A DNA stretch of 64,000 bases, taken from positions 372,001 to 436,000 of the forward strand of contig NZ_CP081848.1 of assembly GCF_018982885.2 (NCBI RefSeq), in the 5' to 3' direction. The position numbers and the translations under genes are program-made. This stretch comes from Polymorphobacter megasporae. GTDB taxonomy: Bacteria; Pseudomonadota; Alphaproteobacteria; Sphingomonadales; Sphingomonadaceae. This document shows, in pieces, positions 53,221 through 61,531 of the stretch (position 1 is its first letter; every line of letters starts with the position of its first letter). A model generated the notes under the pieces. It was not told where the DNA came from, searched no databases, and saw nothing but the letters and a program-made list of their open reading frames with translations.

Positions 53221-53621
53221 GCGGCTGTTCCTGTGGCTGCCGCGTAGGCGGGCAGGTCAAGAAAGGCGGTGACGGCCGTCGCTCGTCCATCCCGCATCGT
53301 GAAGAACCAGGCATACTCGTTGCAGTACGATCCGCCCGCCTTGAGCGGTGTGTTCTGTCGCCAGCGAAGGATAACTTCATCGCCATCCGCCCATATGCCG
53401 GTCAGCTCCGGCCGGGCGGGTGCGGCTAGCCGTGCAAACAACGGCGTGACGGCGGCGTCGACATACTCCTGGCGCCCACGCCACTCGCCCGCGCCTGGGG
53501 TCGTGCCGGGGATCGTCCAGACCGCGTCATCGGCTAGCACGTCGAATACGCTGCTGCGACCGGCTGCCCAGGCGTCGAACGCACCGCGAACGATCTCGCG
53601 GTTTTGGTTCGTCGGGGTCAT
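53217..53621 (-). CDS. NTF2-like (SnoaL-type) protein
   Basis: A 134-residue NTF2-fold protein: REIVRGAFDAWAAGRSSVFD, LADDAVWTIPGTTPGAGEWR, DEVILRWRQNTPLKAGGSYC, NEYAWFFTMRDGRATAVTAF. No signal peptide. It overlaps the genes on both sides by four bases, so it is made together with the molybdenum hydroxylase subunits and could be an isomerase or hydratase on the same compound. Family members vary widely in function. Confidence 0.8.
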   Translation of the reverse strand: MTPTNQNREIVRGAFDAWAAGRSSVFDVLADDAVWTIPGTTPGAGEWRGRQEYVDAAVTPLFARLAAPARPELTGIWADGDEVILRWRQNTPLKAGGSYCNEYAWFFTMRDGRATAVTAFLDLPAYAAATGTAA

Positions 53622-54689
53622 GCGACCTCGCGCACGCCGGCGATGCCGCCGACGCTAGCGGCGAAGGCAGTCCCCGCAGCGCCTTGCAGCGGTTCCAAAC
53701 CTGTCGTCTCGGCCAGGCCGCGGGCGACCAGCACGCGGGCCAGCTCTGGCTTGTAACCATTCATCGGATACGTGCGAGCGCCTTCCAATCCGGCGGCGGC
53801 GGCACGGCGGAAGAGGTCCTCGCTCGGCCGCTCTCCCGCCAACATCGCCTCGGCGGCCGGTAACCGCCAAGGCTTGTGCGCGATGCCGCCCAGCGCGATC
53901 CGCGCCCGTGCGATTTGGTCGCCGTCCATCTCCACTGTGATCGCACTAGACACGAGCCCGTATGCGTAGGAAGCACGGTCGCGAACCTTGAGATAATGCG
54001 AGCGGCCATGGAACGCCGGCAGTTCGATCGCGACGATCAGGTCGTCGGGCGCGAGGTTGGTATCGCGTGACGGATCGTTGCCCGGCAGCCGATGAAGGTC
54101 ATCAAAGGCGATCCGGCGCGCGCCTCTGCCGCTCTCGATCACGATCGCCGCGTCGAGCGCCGCCATCGCCACCGCCATGTCGGAGGGGTGGACAGCAATG
54201 CAGGTAAAAGGAGATTTTGGACCTTCGTCGGTCTGTCCGAAGATCGCGTGCAGGCGGTTGAACCCACGCACCGCCGCGCAGCCGCTACCGGGGTCTCGCT
54301 TGTTGCAGGGCTGTGCCGGGTCGCGCATATACGGGCAGCGCGTACACTGGAAGGTTGCCGGCCATCGAGGCCATGTTGCGGATCTGCTGTGACGCACCGG
54401 CGTGCAGCGCCTCCGCAATCCCCGTATAGCGATCGCGGATTACGGGGTGATCGGCAGCAACGGAGTTGCGGACGTTCGCCCCGATGCTGATCCCGCCACT
54501 TTCCGTCTCGGTGATCGCGTCAAGGCCGATGCGGAAGATATCGACCAGCACGGCGGGGTGCTGAACACCCTCCTTCAACAGGTCGACCTGGCTGGTACCG
54601 CCGGCGATGAACTGCGCATGCTCGGCGCGCCTGATGCGTGCGATCGCGTCGGCTACGTCGCTTGCGTGCTCGTAAAGGAAAGGGGTCAT
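53618..54689 (-). pseudogene. Molybdenum hydroxylase FAD subunit with frameshift (cluster B)
   Basis: From ATG 54689 the frame reads a normal FAD-subunit start (FLYEHASDVADAIARIRRAE, HAQFIAGGTSQVDLLKEG, IRNMASMAGNL) then goes off. From about 54350 another frame continues correctly with TRCPYMRDPAQPCNKRDPGS, GCAAVRGFNRLHAIFG and LKVRDRASYAYGLVSSAITV to 53618. Compared with cluster A the break fits loss of two bases between AACCT and CCAGTG, just before the extra Fe-S cysteine segment. The two pieces overlap (54285-54418). Unless it is a sequencing error, cluster B lacks a working FAD subunit. Confidence 0.8.
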
Positions 54690-57004
54690 CGTAGCGCCTC
54701 CATTACACGATCGGGAGTGAGCGGCAGGCTGCGCAGGCGCTTGCCTGTGGCATTGAACAGTGCATTGCCGATCGCGGCAGGCACGTTGTTGGTGCCGAGC
54801 TCTCCCAACCCGCGTGCGCCGAGCGCTCCCATATGCGGGTCGGGGATGTCGAGGGTCTCAACCGTGATCTCCGGGACGTCCGCGCATGTCGGGATATGAT
54901 AGTCCGCGAGGTTACGGATGACGGCGCGGCCGTTGTTCGGGTCGAAAAATCCTTCTTCGGTCAGCGTACCCCCAAGACCCGCGATCATCGCGCCGCGCAG
55001 CTGCGAGGCCGTGGTGCGCGGGTTAATGACGCGGCCGACGTCATACACGCCGACCAAACGCGGCACGCGGATGACGCCGGTATCGAGATCCACGCGTATC
55101 TGGGCGAAGACCGCACCGAACGAATGCATCTCGTATTGCTCGGTCAGCGCTGACACCGCAAATTTGCTCTTCGACGTCGGCGTGAATACGCCGTCGGCCT
55201 CCAGCTTGTCCTTAAAGCTGCGGCGAAGGATGAAACCGTACGTCTCGCCGACACCCGGATCGGTCAGCAGCGTCAAGCGTCCGTCGGCGGCGACGATGTC
55301 GTGGGTCCCCGCGCCAAACAGCGGCCCGTCGTTCGAGTGGCGCGCCAGATCCTTCAGCGCGTCGATCAGCTTGCACCCGGCGTCGAGAACCGCCGCTCCT
55401 ACGCTGGCGGTCGTCCGCGAGCCGGCGGTGATCGGAGAGCTTGGAAAGGCGGAATCGCCCAGATCAAACCGCACCGCTTCGATCGGCAGCGCAAGCGCGT
55501 CGGCGGCGATCTGGCTGAAGACGGTATAGGCGCCGTTGCCGATCTCGTGGGTGGCGCTCAGCACCTCAACGGTGCCGTCAGCAAATAAGGTCGCGTGGGC
55601 GGACGCCTGATCGAGCACGGCGGGCAAGGTGCTCGATGCGACGCCCAAGCCTGGCGCCCAGCGCCCCTTGCGGCCTTCGCCAGGCGGCCGCCGCCGCTCC
55701 CATCCAATAAGCTCCTGCCCGCGCCTGAGGCATCGGTCGAGATGCTTGGCGGTGAAGGGATGGCCCGACATCGGTCCCTTCTTCGCGTCGTTTCGCATCC
55801 GAAGCTCGATAGGGTCTAGGTCGAGCTCGTGCGCTAGTTCGTCCATCGCGGTCTCGAGTGCCCAGCCGCCGGCCAGCACACCGACGCCGCGCAACGGCGA
55901 CGGCGTCGGCAGGTCGAGGTGCCGGATCTCCTGCGAAATGGCGAGGTTTGGTACTTCGTACATCATCATCGTCATGCCGGTGACTGGCTCGGGATAGCCG
56001 CTCACCATCGAAGTCGGTGTCACCGCATCGTGTCGTAGCGATATCAGTTTGCCACCGCGCGTCGCGCCCATACGGATCGTCTGACGCGTCTCGGGGCGAT
56101 AGCCGTTCAGCTCGAACATCTGTTGCCGGCTCCACTCCACCTTAAGCGGGCGACTGATCATTCGCGCGCAGCTGGCTACGAGAAGCACGTTGCCGAACAT
56201 CCACGCCTTCGAGCCAAAGGAACCACCCAGGAACTTAACGACAAGACGAATGTCGGCTTCCGGCATATCGAGGCAATGGGCGAGAACAGTGTTAGCGGTT
56301 TTGATGACCCGTGTCGTGTCGTAGAGCGTCAGCAAGTTCCTGCCGTCGTGCTTCTCCCAAGCGGCGACCGTCGCCAGCGTTTCGATGGCGCTGTGGGTGT
56401 GGACGGGGGTTTTGTACTGGCATTCAAGCTGCACCTCGGCTTCGTCGAAGGCCTTCGCGGGGTTGCCCGTGGACAACTGGAGCGGTTCCATGCCGCAATA
56501 GCTATCGGGTTTGGATCGCCGGGTTGCGAGGTCGAGATCGAGTCGCGGCGTCTCCTCGTCGTAGGTGATCGTCACCCGCGACGCTGCGTAGGTTGCCTCC
56601 TCGAGACTTTCCGCCACTACCATGACGATCGCCTGGCCGGCATAGTGGATGGCATCGTCCTGCATCGGCAACAGCATCTCGATAAGACCGCCCTCGCCTG
56701 AATACTGAATGCCCTGCACCTTGTCGGGCAGCGGCGCCAACCTGGGCGCCGTGGCTGGCGTGACGACCGCAATGACGCCCGGCAGCGCCGCCGCCTCGCG
56801 GGTGTCCACCAAAGCGATCCGACCGCGGGCAATCGCGCTGCCGATCACGACGCCGTGAACAAGACCTTCCAGCCGATGCTCTGCCGTGAAGCGTGCCTGT
56901 CCTGTCACCTTGGCACGTCCATCCACTCGCGGCACCGGCTTCCCGACGCTTTGCGGGGTGAACGCGTTATGGTGCTCACCGAGCAGCTTCTCAAACATCG
57001 GCAT
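54686..57004 (-). CDS. Molybdenum hydroxylase large subunit 2 (cluster B)
   Basis: A 772-residue paralogue of the subunit at 50896-53220: VPRVDGRAKVTGQARFTAEH, FLGGSFGSKAWMFGNVLLVA, GVGVLAGGWALETAMDELAH, ATHEIGNGAYTVFSQIAADA and active-site Glu in GARGLGELGTNNVPAAIGNA. It is followed with a four-base overlap by the frameshifted FAD gene. Both large subunits share unusually similar neighbours, suggesting duplication inside one operon. Substrate unknown. Confidence 0.88.
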   Translation of the reverse strand: MPMFEKLLGEHHNAFTPQSVGKPVPRVDGRAKVTGQARFTAEHRLEGLVHGVVIGSAIARGRIALVDTREAAALPGVIAVVTPATAPRLAPLPDKVQGIQYSGEGGLIEMLLPMQDDAIHYAGQAIVMVVAESLEEATYAASRVTITYDEETPRLDLDLATRRSKPDSYCGMEPLQLSTGNPAKAFDEAEVQLECQYKTPVHTHSAIETLATVAAWEKHDGRNLLTLYDTTRVIKTANTVLAHCLDMPEADIRLVVKFLGGSFGSKAWMFGNVLLVASCARMISRPLKVEWSRQQMFELNGYRPETRQTIRMGATRGGKLISLRHDAVTPTSMVSGYPEPVTGMTMMMYEVPNLAISQEIRHLDLPTPSPLRGVGVLAGGWALETAMDELAHELDLDPIELRMRNDAKKGPMSGHPFTAKHLDRCLRRGQELIGWERRRPPGEGRKGRWAPGLGVASSTLPAVLDQASAHATLFADGTVEVLSATHEIGNGAYTVFSQIAADALALPIEAVRFDLGDSAFPSSPITAGSRTTASVGAAVLDAGCKLIDALKDLARHSNDGPLFGAGTHDIVAADGRLTLLTDPGVGETYGFILRRSFKDKLEADGVFTPTSKSKFAVSALTEQYEMHSFGAVFAQIRVDLDTGVIRVPRLVGVYDVGRVINPRTTASQLRGAMIAGLGGTLTEEGFFDPNNGRAVIRNLADYHIPTCADVPEITVETLDIPDPHMGALGARGLGELGTNNVPAAIGNALFNATGKRLRSLPLTPDRVMEALR

Positions 57005-57057
57005 GACTCTGCCGTTGGAGAGGTGCGACGGAGCGGTAACGGATTTTTATGATCGTC

Positions 57058-57474
57058 TCATCCCTTCCGCTCGGGCAAACGCCCATAGTCCTCGTCCGAT
57101 ACAGGCTCCAACCAGATCGCCTGCTCACCGCCTTCCCCCTCCGACTGGAGCGAGATGTGGACAAATAGCTGGTCGGGTGCGGCGCCGTGCCAGTGCTTCT
57201 CGCCCGACGCGATCGACACGCTGTCGCCGGGCAAAAGTGCCAGCACCGGCCCGCCCTGTGTCTGGCAACGGCCGATGCCGATGGTGGCGATCAATATCTG
57301 ACCGCGCGGGTGCGTGTGCCATACGGTGCGCGCACCTGGCTCGAACGTAACCCGTGCAACGTGGAGCGGGGCCGGTGCGTCGCCGACCGCCAGAGTCTGC
57401 TGCCAAGCGGTTCCAGTGAAGGACTCCGATGATCCGAGTTGCGTCCTTTGATCCGCGGTACGGGTCAAGTTCAT
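57058..57474 (-). CDS. Cupin-domain protein
   Basis: A 138-residue single-cupin protein. Metal-ligand motifs are visible: FEPGARTVWHTHPRGQILIA (H-x-H, then Gln where Glu is usual) and GEKHWHGAAPDQLFVHISLQ (second His). It resembles the carboxymuconolactone-decarboxylase-associated cupins (QdoI/YhhW-like small cupins). ATG 57474 overlaps the upstream gene in ATGA. It could be a dioxygenase, isomerase or binding protein acting in the pathway of the operon. Confidence 0.8.
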   Translation of the reverse strand: MNLTRTADQRTQLGSSESFTGTAWQQTLAVGDAPAPLHVARVTFEPGARTVWHTHPRGQILIATIGIGRCQTQGGPVLALLPGDSVSIASGEKHWHGAAPDQLFVHISLQSEGEGGEQAIWLEPVSDEDYGRLPERKG

Positions 57475-58160
57475 GCGCTCGCCTCCTGCGATTCCAGCCA
57501 CGCTGCGTGTGTCCAGTTGGTAAACTCAATCGCGAAATGCCGAAGGTGCCGGTCTACCAGCTCGCGCGGCGCGGCCTCGGGCAGCAAGGTTCGCAGATGC
57601 AGGTGCATACCGTCGGCAGCATCGCACGACTGGTGCATGGTATAGCCGACACGCAGCCCACTGCCGTCGACTATCTCCGCTCCGAAACGTACCGGATAAG
57701 CCGGATCCCACTTCATCGGAAACGCATCTTCCGGCAGCGATCGGTAGAAGATATGCCACGGCAGGTCCGTCTCACCGACATTCTCGACGACCTCGATCCC
57801 GCCGTCGCCTGGGTTCAGCACGAAATGCTCTGGATGTCCCGCGCGCAGCACCACCTCACGGCGCTTGCCCATAGCCTGCTCGTACCACTGGCGGAACACG
57901 GCTGCTGCCGGACCCGGAACGACCAGTTCGGTGACCCCGGTCCGCCAACGCCCTTCCGATGCATCGATCCGGCCGCGCGCGCACGCCATCGTGGCCGCAA
58001 TATCGCCCGCCATCAACTCACGCATCAGCGAATTGCCGATCCGCCCCTTGAGATATTCAAGCGCGTGGCGCGCCCGTATGAGTTCCTCGTTACGGATGCG
58101 CGCGTCGTCGAAAAGCTCGCCGTCGATGGTTGCACTGGCGATAAATGGAAGGGTGCTCAT
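57471..58160 (-). CDS. Protein of unknown function in cluster B operon
   Basis: A 229-residue soluble protein that I cannot assign. It starts TLPFIASATIDGELFDDARI and contains HALEYLKGRIGNSLMRELMA, PEHFVLNPGDGGIEVVENVG, MKWDPAYPVRFGAEIVDG and a histidine-rich CDAADGMHLHLRTLLPEAAP. No signal peptide or membrane segment. It lies 4 bases after the alpha/beta hydrolase gene and overlaps the cupin by four bases, so it is surely translated with them. The histidine and acidic residues would allow metal binding, but that is a guess. Confidence 0.75.
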   Translation of the reverse strand: MSTLPFIASATIDGELFDDARIRNEELIRARHALEYLKGRIGNSLMRELMAGDIAATMACARGRIDASEGRWRTGVTELVVPGPAAAVFRQWYEQAMGKRREVVLRAGHPEHFVLNPGDGGIEVVENVGETDLPWHIFYRSLPEDAFPMKWDPAYPVRFGAEIVDGSGLRVGYTMHQSCDAADGMHLHLRTLLPEAAPRELVDRHLRHFAIEFTNWTHAAWLESQEASA

Positions 58161-58164
58161 CGGC

Positions 58165-59025
58165 TTAGCCCGCGAAGAACCGGAGCAACTCGTCAGCCAC
58201 GCGGCCGGGCTGCTCTTCGGCGAGATAATGACCGCATTCCTCGATCATGACGTGGTGGAGGTGCTCGACCAGCGGCTCGACCTGCCCCTTCAGGTCCGCC
58301 CCGAAGCTCGCGGCGCCGCCGATCGTCATCACGGGCATCGCGAGCCTAGTCTCGGCATAGTCGCGGTTGTGTACGGCATCGATCCGATGAGCACGGAAAT
58401 AGCCGATGCCCCCACTGAGCGCCCCCGGAGCGGCAAGGCAGCGGGCGTATTCGTCCAGCGCCTCCGGTTCGAGACCATCCTGATTATAAGCCTGCTGACG
58501 CATGAAATGCTCGACGAACATCCGCTCACGCCCGGCGATCAGTGCCTCCGCCAAAGCGTTGGGGGCCTCGAACAGCGGCAAATGGTACATGCGCGGATAT
58601 TTGGCCGCGTCATATAGAGCTTCAAGTCCCAGGCCGGGTAGTGCCGCCTCCATGAGCACCAGCCGTCGCACGTCGTCGGGGTAGGCGCACGCATAGGCAT
58701 AGCCGACCATCATGCCGACATCATGAGCGACGAGGTCAACCTGCCCGAGCCCAAGTTGGCGGACTAACTCCCTTACGTCCGACGCCACCGTGCGCTTGTC
58801 GTAGCCCATTTCCGGCCGGTCGGAGGCGCCACAGCCCCGTAGGTCGGGAGCGATCACCGTGTGATGTTCTGCGAGGACGGGTATGATCCTGCGCCAGCAA
58901 TGCGAGGTTTCGGGAAAGCCGTGTAGCAGCACGACCGGCGGCCCGCTGCCAGCCCGGCGATAGAACATGCGGATGCCGTTGACCTCGGCTCGGTGATAGG
59001 CCGCGTACTCGCTAGTCTCGGTCAC
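58165..59025 (-). CDS. Alpha/beta hydrolase, epoxide hydrolase / haloacid dehalogenase type
   Basis: A 286-residue hydrolase. The oxyanion motif is PPVVLLHGFPETSHCWRRII, the cap-side motif APDLRGCGASDRPEMGYDKR. The nucleophile elbow VDLVAHDVGMMVGYAYACAY uses Asp rather than Ser, and the catalytic His is in MIEECGHYLAEEQPGRVADE. An Asp nucleophile points to epoxide hydrolase or fluoroacetate/haloacid dehalogenase chemistry rather than an esterase. It is the first gene of the cluster B operon; a short leader frame and hairpins lie just upstream. Confidence 0.85.
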   Translation of the reverse strand: MTETSEYAAYHRAEVNGIRMFYRRAGSGPPVVLLHGFPETSHCWRRIIPVLAEHHTVIAPDLRGCGASDRPEMGYDKRTVASDVRELVRQLGLGQVDLVAHDVGMMVGYAYACAYPDDVRRLVLMEAALPGLGLEALYDAAKYPRMYHLPLFEAPNALAEALIAGRERMFVEHFMRQQAYNQDGLEPEALDEYARCLAAPGALSGGIGYFRAHRIDAVHNRDYAETRLAMPVMTIGGAASFGADLKGQVEPLVEHLHHVMIEECGHYLAEEQPGRVADELLRFFAG

Positions 59026-59076
59026 GAATGTTCCTCAGGATAAGCCGACGGATGAGCGCTGGAAACAGAGGATAGC

Positions 59077-59106
59077 GGCGCCTCGCCGGGAGCATGGCGA
59101 GGCGCC
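59077..59106. repeat. Perfect 11-bp stem-loop in the cluster B leader
   Basis: GGCGCCTCGCC (59077-59087) and GGCGAGGCGCC (59096-59106) pair fully around an 8-base loop. It lies between a short leader frame and the alpha/beta hydrolase start. Transcribed from the minus strand it would form a very stable RNA hairpin, but no T-run follows. Confidence 0.6.
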
Positions 59107-59125
59107 TACCGGCGGCCTTGGGGGT

Positions 59126-59158
59126 TAGGCGGCGCCGGATTTCTGAGCCATTGTCATC
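59126..59158 (-). CDS. Possible ten-residue leader peptide
   Basis: ATG 59158 opens a ten-codon frame, MTMAQKSGAA, ending TAA at 59126. AAAGG just upstream could be its ribosome binding site. It sits between two strong hairpins, 100 bases before the first cluster B gene. It may be a regulatory leader peptide, a tiny gene, or chance. Confidence 0.3.
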
Positions 59159-59182
59159 TGCCTTTCAGTAAGGCAGATGACG
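59154..59182. repeat. Perfect 12-bp inverted repeat upstream of the leader
   Basis: GTCATCTGCCTT (59154-59165), loop TCAGT, then AAGGCAGATGAC (59171-59182). The repeat overlaps the start of the ten-codon frame and its ribosome binding site, so it could be an operator or an RNA hairpin hiding that start. The rest of 59183-59691 shows no gene. Confidence 0.55.
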
Positions 59183-59691
59183 AGGCTGTCTTAAAGCCAC
59201 GAGCTTGCAGAGGGTATCGTGTCCGGATGCTTTCTTGCCATCGATATGCACTTTATGTCTTTCACCTCGCGAAACCTCGCCTTTTGCCGGTTCACCAAGA
59301 GCATTGACGACAAGTACATCATGGTCGCGGTCAGCCGCCGTCACCACGCTACTTATGCAGATGAAGATTTGCTTGCGATTGATTTAAGTTAAGGTCGACC
59401 GCTAAATGCACTCATAAATAGATGGATCGAAGATTTCCGTTCTAATTAATACAACTGCTCTTTTAATCCTTGCCAAGATCCCGTTTCGGCTCGTGAGAAA
59501 GCCGTGCGTGTTCTATCAATCCGAATGTTTAACGCGCAATGTGATGGCGTCAGAGCGCTATGAGTGCTCGCGAAGCGCTAACACTCGGCCTGTCGAACCC
59601 GGGGAAAGTAGGTCCCACGTAAACGCCGACCGATCGGCGGCACCTTTGGTTCCCATTCGCTCGGCGAGACCAAAGAGCTCGGAAACGAGGG

Positions 59692-59815
59692 ATGATGGCC
59701 AGTTCCAACACGCTCGACGAGCAAATCAGAAATGAGAGGAATGCTGCGGCGCATGGGAAGGGTTTCCCGATGCCTGGGCGCTCGGTGCTTGATGTTGCAA
59801 CTTCGGAAGAACTAG
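59692..59815 (+). CDS. Small open frame cut by IS5 copy 2
   Basis: The frame MMASSNTLDEQIRNERNAAA to DVATSEEL is entered by the IS5 element at CTAG 59812. Joining the outer flanks across a single CTAG would end it two codons later (GV, then TGA), so about 43 residues in the original. No family recognised. It may be a real small gene disrupted near its end. Confidence 0.3.
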
Positions 59816-60663
59816 GCTCAGGACTCATTGATCACAGCCAGAAGATGACGGTCGCGGCGAGCGCGATGGCCGAGAAGAAGGCGTGCGCGCAGCGGTCATA
59901 GCGGGTGTGGATGCGCCGCCAGTCCTTGAGCCTGCCGAACATGTTCTCGATGCGGTGACGTTGCCGGTAGAGGGTTCGGTCATGCGGGATCGGGGTTTTG
60001 CGGTTGGCCTTCGCTGGGATGCAGGGTGTGATGCCCTTGGCGATCAGGGCGGCGCGGAACCAGTCGGCGTCATAGCCGCGGTCACCGAGCATGGCCCTCG
60101 CTTTGGGCAGGGCGTCGAGCATCAGCGCTGCGCCCTTGTAGTCGCTGGTCTGCCCCTCGGTGAGGAGCATGACCAGCGGTCGGCCCTGGCCGTCGCAGAC
60201 CGCGTGCAGCTTGGAGTTCAGGCCGCCTTTGGTGCGTCCGATACATCGGGGAAGAGCCCCTTTTTGAGGAGGCTCGCGGCGGTTCGGTGTGCCTTCAGGT
60301 GGGTCGCATCGATCATCAACTGGTCGGGCTTGCCGCCTTTTGCCGTCAGCGCTGCAAAGACACGGTTGAACACACCCAGCCGGCTCCAGCGGATGAAGCG
60401 GTTGTAGATCGTCTTGTGCGGGCCGTAGTCCTTGGGCGCATCGCGCCAGCGCAGCCCGTTCCTGATCACGAAGATGATCCCGCTGATCACTCGCCGGTCG
60501 TCGACGCGCGGCACCCCATGCGACAGGGGAAAGTGCGGCTCGATCCGACGCATCTGTGCCGCCGACAACCAGATCAAATCACTCACCACGACGCCTCCCT
60601 GGCGTCGCCATTGAATCAACCGATCACCGTCTCCGCAAGCACTTTAATAGGTCCTGAGCCTAG
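59812..60663 (-). mobile_element. IS5-family element (IS427-like), copy 2, inverted
   Basis: The element (59816-60659, 844 bp) has the same perfect ends GCTCAGGAC / GTCCTGAGC and is flanked by CTAG on both sides (59812-59815 and 60660-60663). It is nearly identical to copy 1 but points the other way, so the 50 kb between them is bracketed by inverted repeats. Confidence 0.9.
59832..60586 (-). CDS. IS5-family transposase made by -1 frameshift, copy 2
   Basis: Same two-frame structure as copy 1, with the slip run AAAAAGGGG near 60257-60266 and the DDE segments MIDATHLKAHRTA, MLGDRGYDADWFR and HRIENMFGRLKDWRRI. It differs by a few residues (start GTG instead of ATG, FNRVFAALT for FDRIFAALA, PAKANRK for PSKANRK). 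Both copies look intact, so either could supply transposase for the pair. Confidence 0.85.
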
Positions 60664-61531
60664 GGGTCTGAGTAGCAGCGGAACAGAGCATCCGCATCAG
60701 AAGCTCACGGATCTGGCGCACGCTGATCCGCGCCGTTTACGCTTGATGTGCGAAAAACCAATAATTCAGTCAGAATGTGGCTCTCGCTGAAGCCAAGCTC
60801 GTCCTGATCGGTCGAAATGCCCGGCAGCCGCCTCCTGGGGATGGTGGCGATGATGCCGTTGGGATCGGCGGCGGGATCGTCGCCGGCGCTTGGGACCACG
60901 CCGTTGCGAAAGGTCGCCTCGGTACTGCTGTAAGCGATGGAGGCTAGCCAGCGGGGCGCCTTGCTGAGGGAGCAGACCCGTGATCGTACCATGCCGGGGT
61001 GGATCGCCGATGCCCCGGAGGTGCCAAGATAAAGAGCGTTAACAGCGTGATTGATTCCCTCGCGGTGTTGCGTCGGATCGACATCCTAGATGATCGGTGG
61101 AGATGATCTGTGCAAATCGCTACGGTGTCATCGGCCACGGAACTCCACCCTTCACGTGAAACAGCCGCTGCGCTTCGCCCCCAAACGTCGCTTCCAAGCT
61201 TCGAGGAGATGGGCGCTGAGTAGCGCCTCGGGCTCGGCGTCCTAACAAAGTTGGTAAATGGCGGGCCGAGTGGATCGCGACCATTCACGCGAAACTTAAG
61301 GCGTTGGCCGAGGCGACCGCCGACGACGAGATTCCTAATGCGGCCTTGACTGAGAACAAATTGTCGAAGGCTCGGACCACTGGGAGTGCATCGACGCTCC
61401 TTTCCGGCAGCGTGCGAATCTCATGGTATCCTCGGTCCTTGATGATCTCCGCCGGTTGGGTGTCCAACCTAACCTAATCGAGATTGCCGATGGCAAACCG
61501 GGAGCGACACCACGTCGTGGGTAACGACCAG
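60664..61531. other. 868 bases of probably decayed sequence
   Basis: No intact gene is seen. On the minus strand near 60750-60960 a frame reading LASIAYSSTEATFRNGVVPS and GIIATIPRRRLPGISTDQDE looks like the start of a former gene. On the plus strand near 61400-61510 a frame reading ANLMVSSVLDDLRRLGVQPN ending at TAA looks like a gene tail. Neither could be assigned. The region borders IS5 copy 2. Confidence 0.35.
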
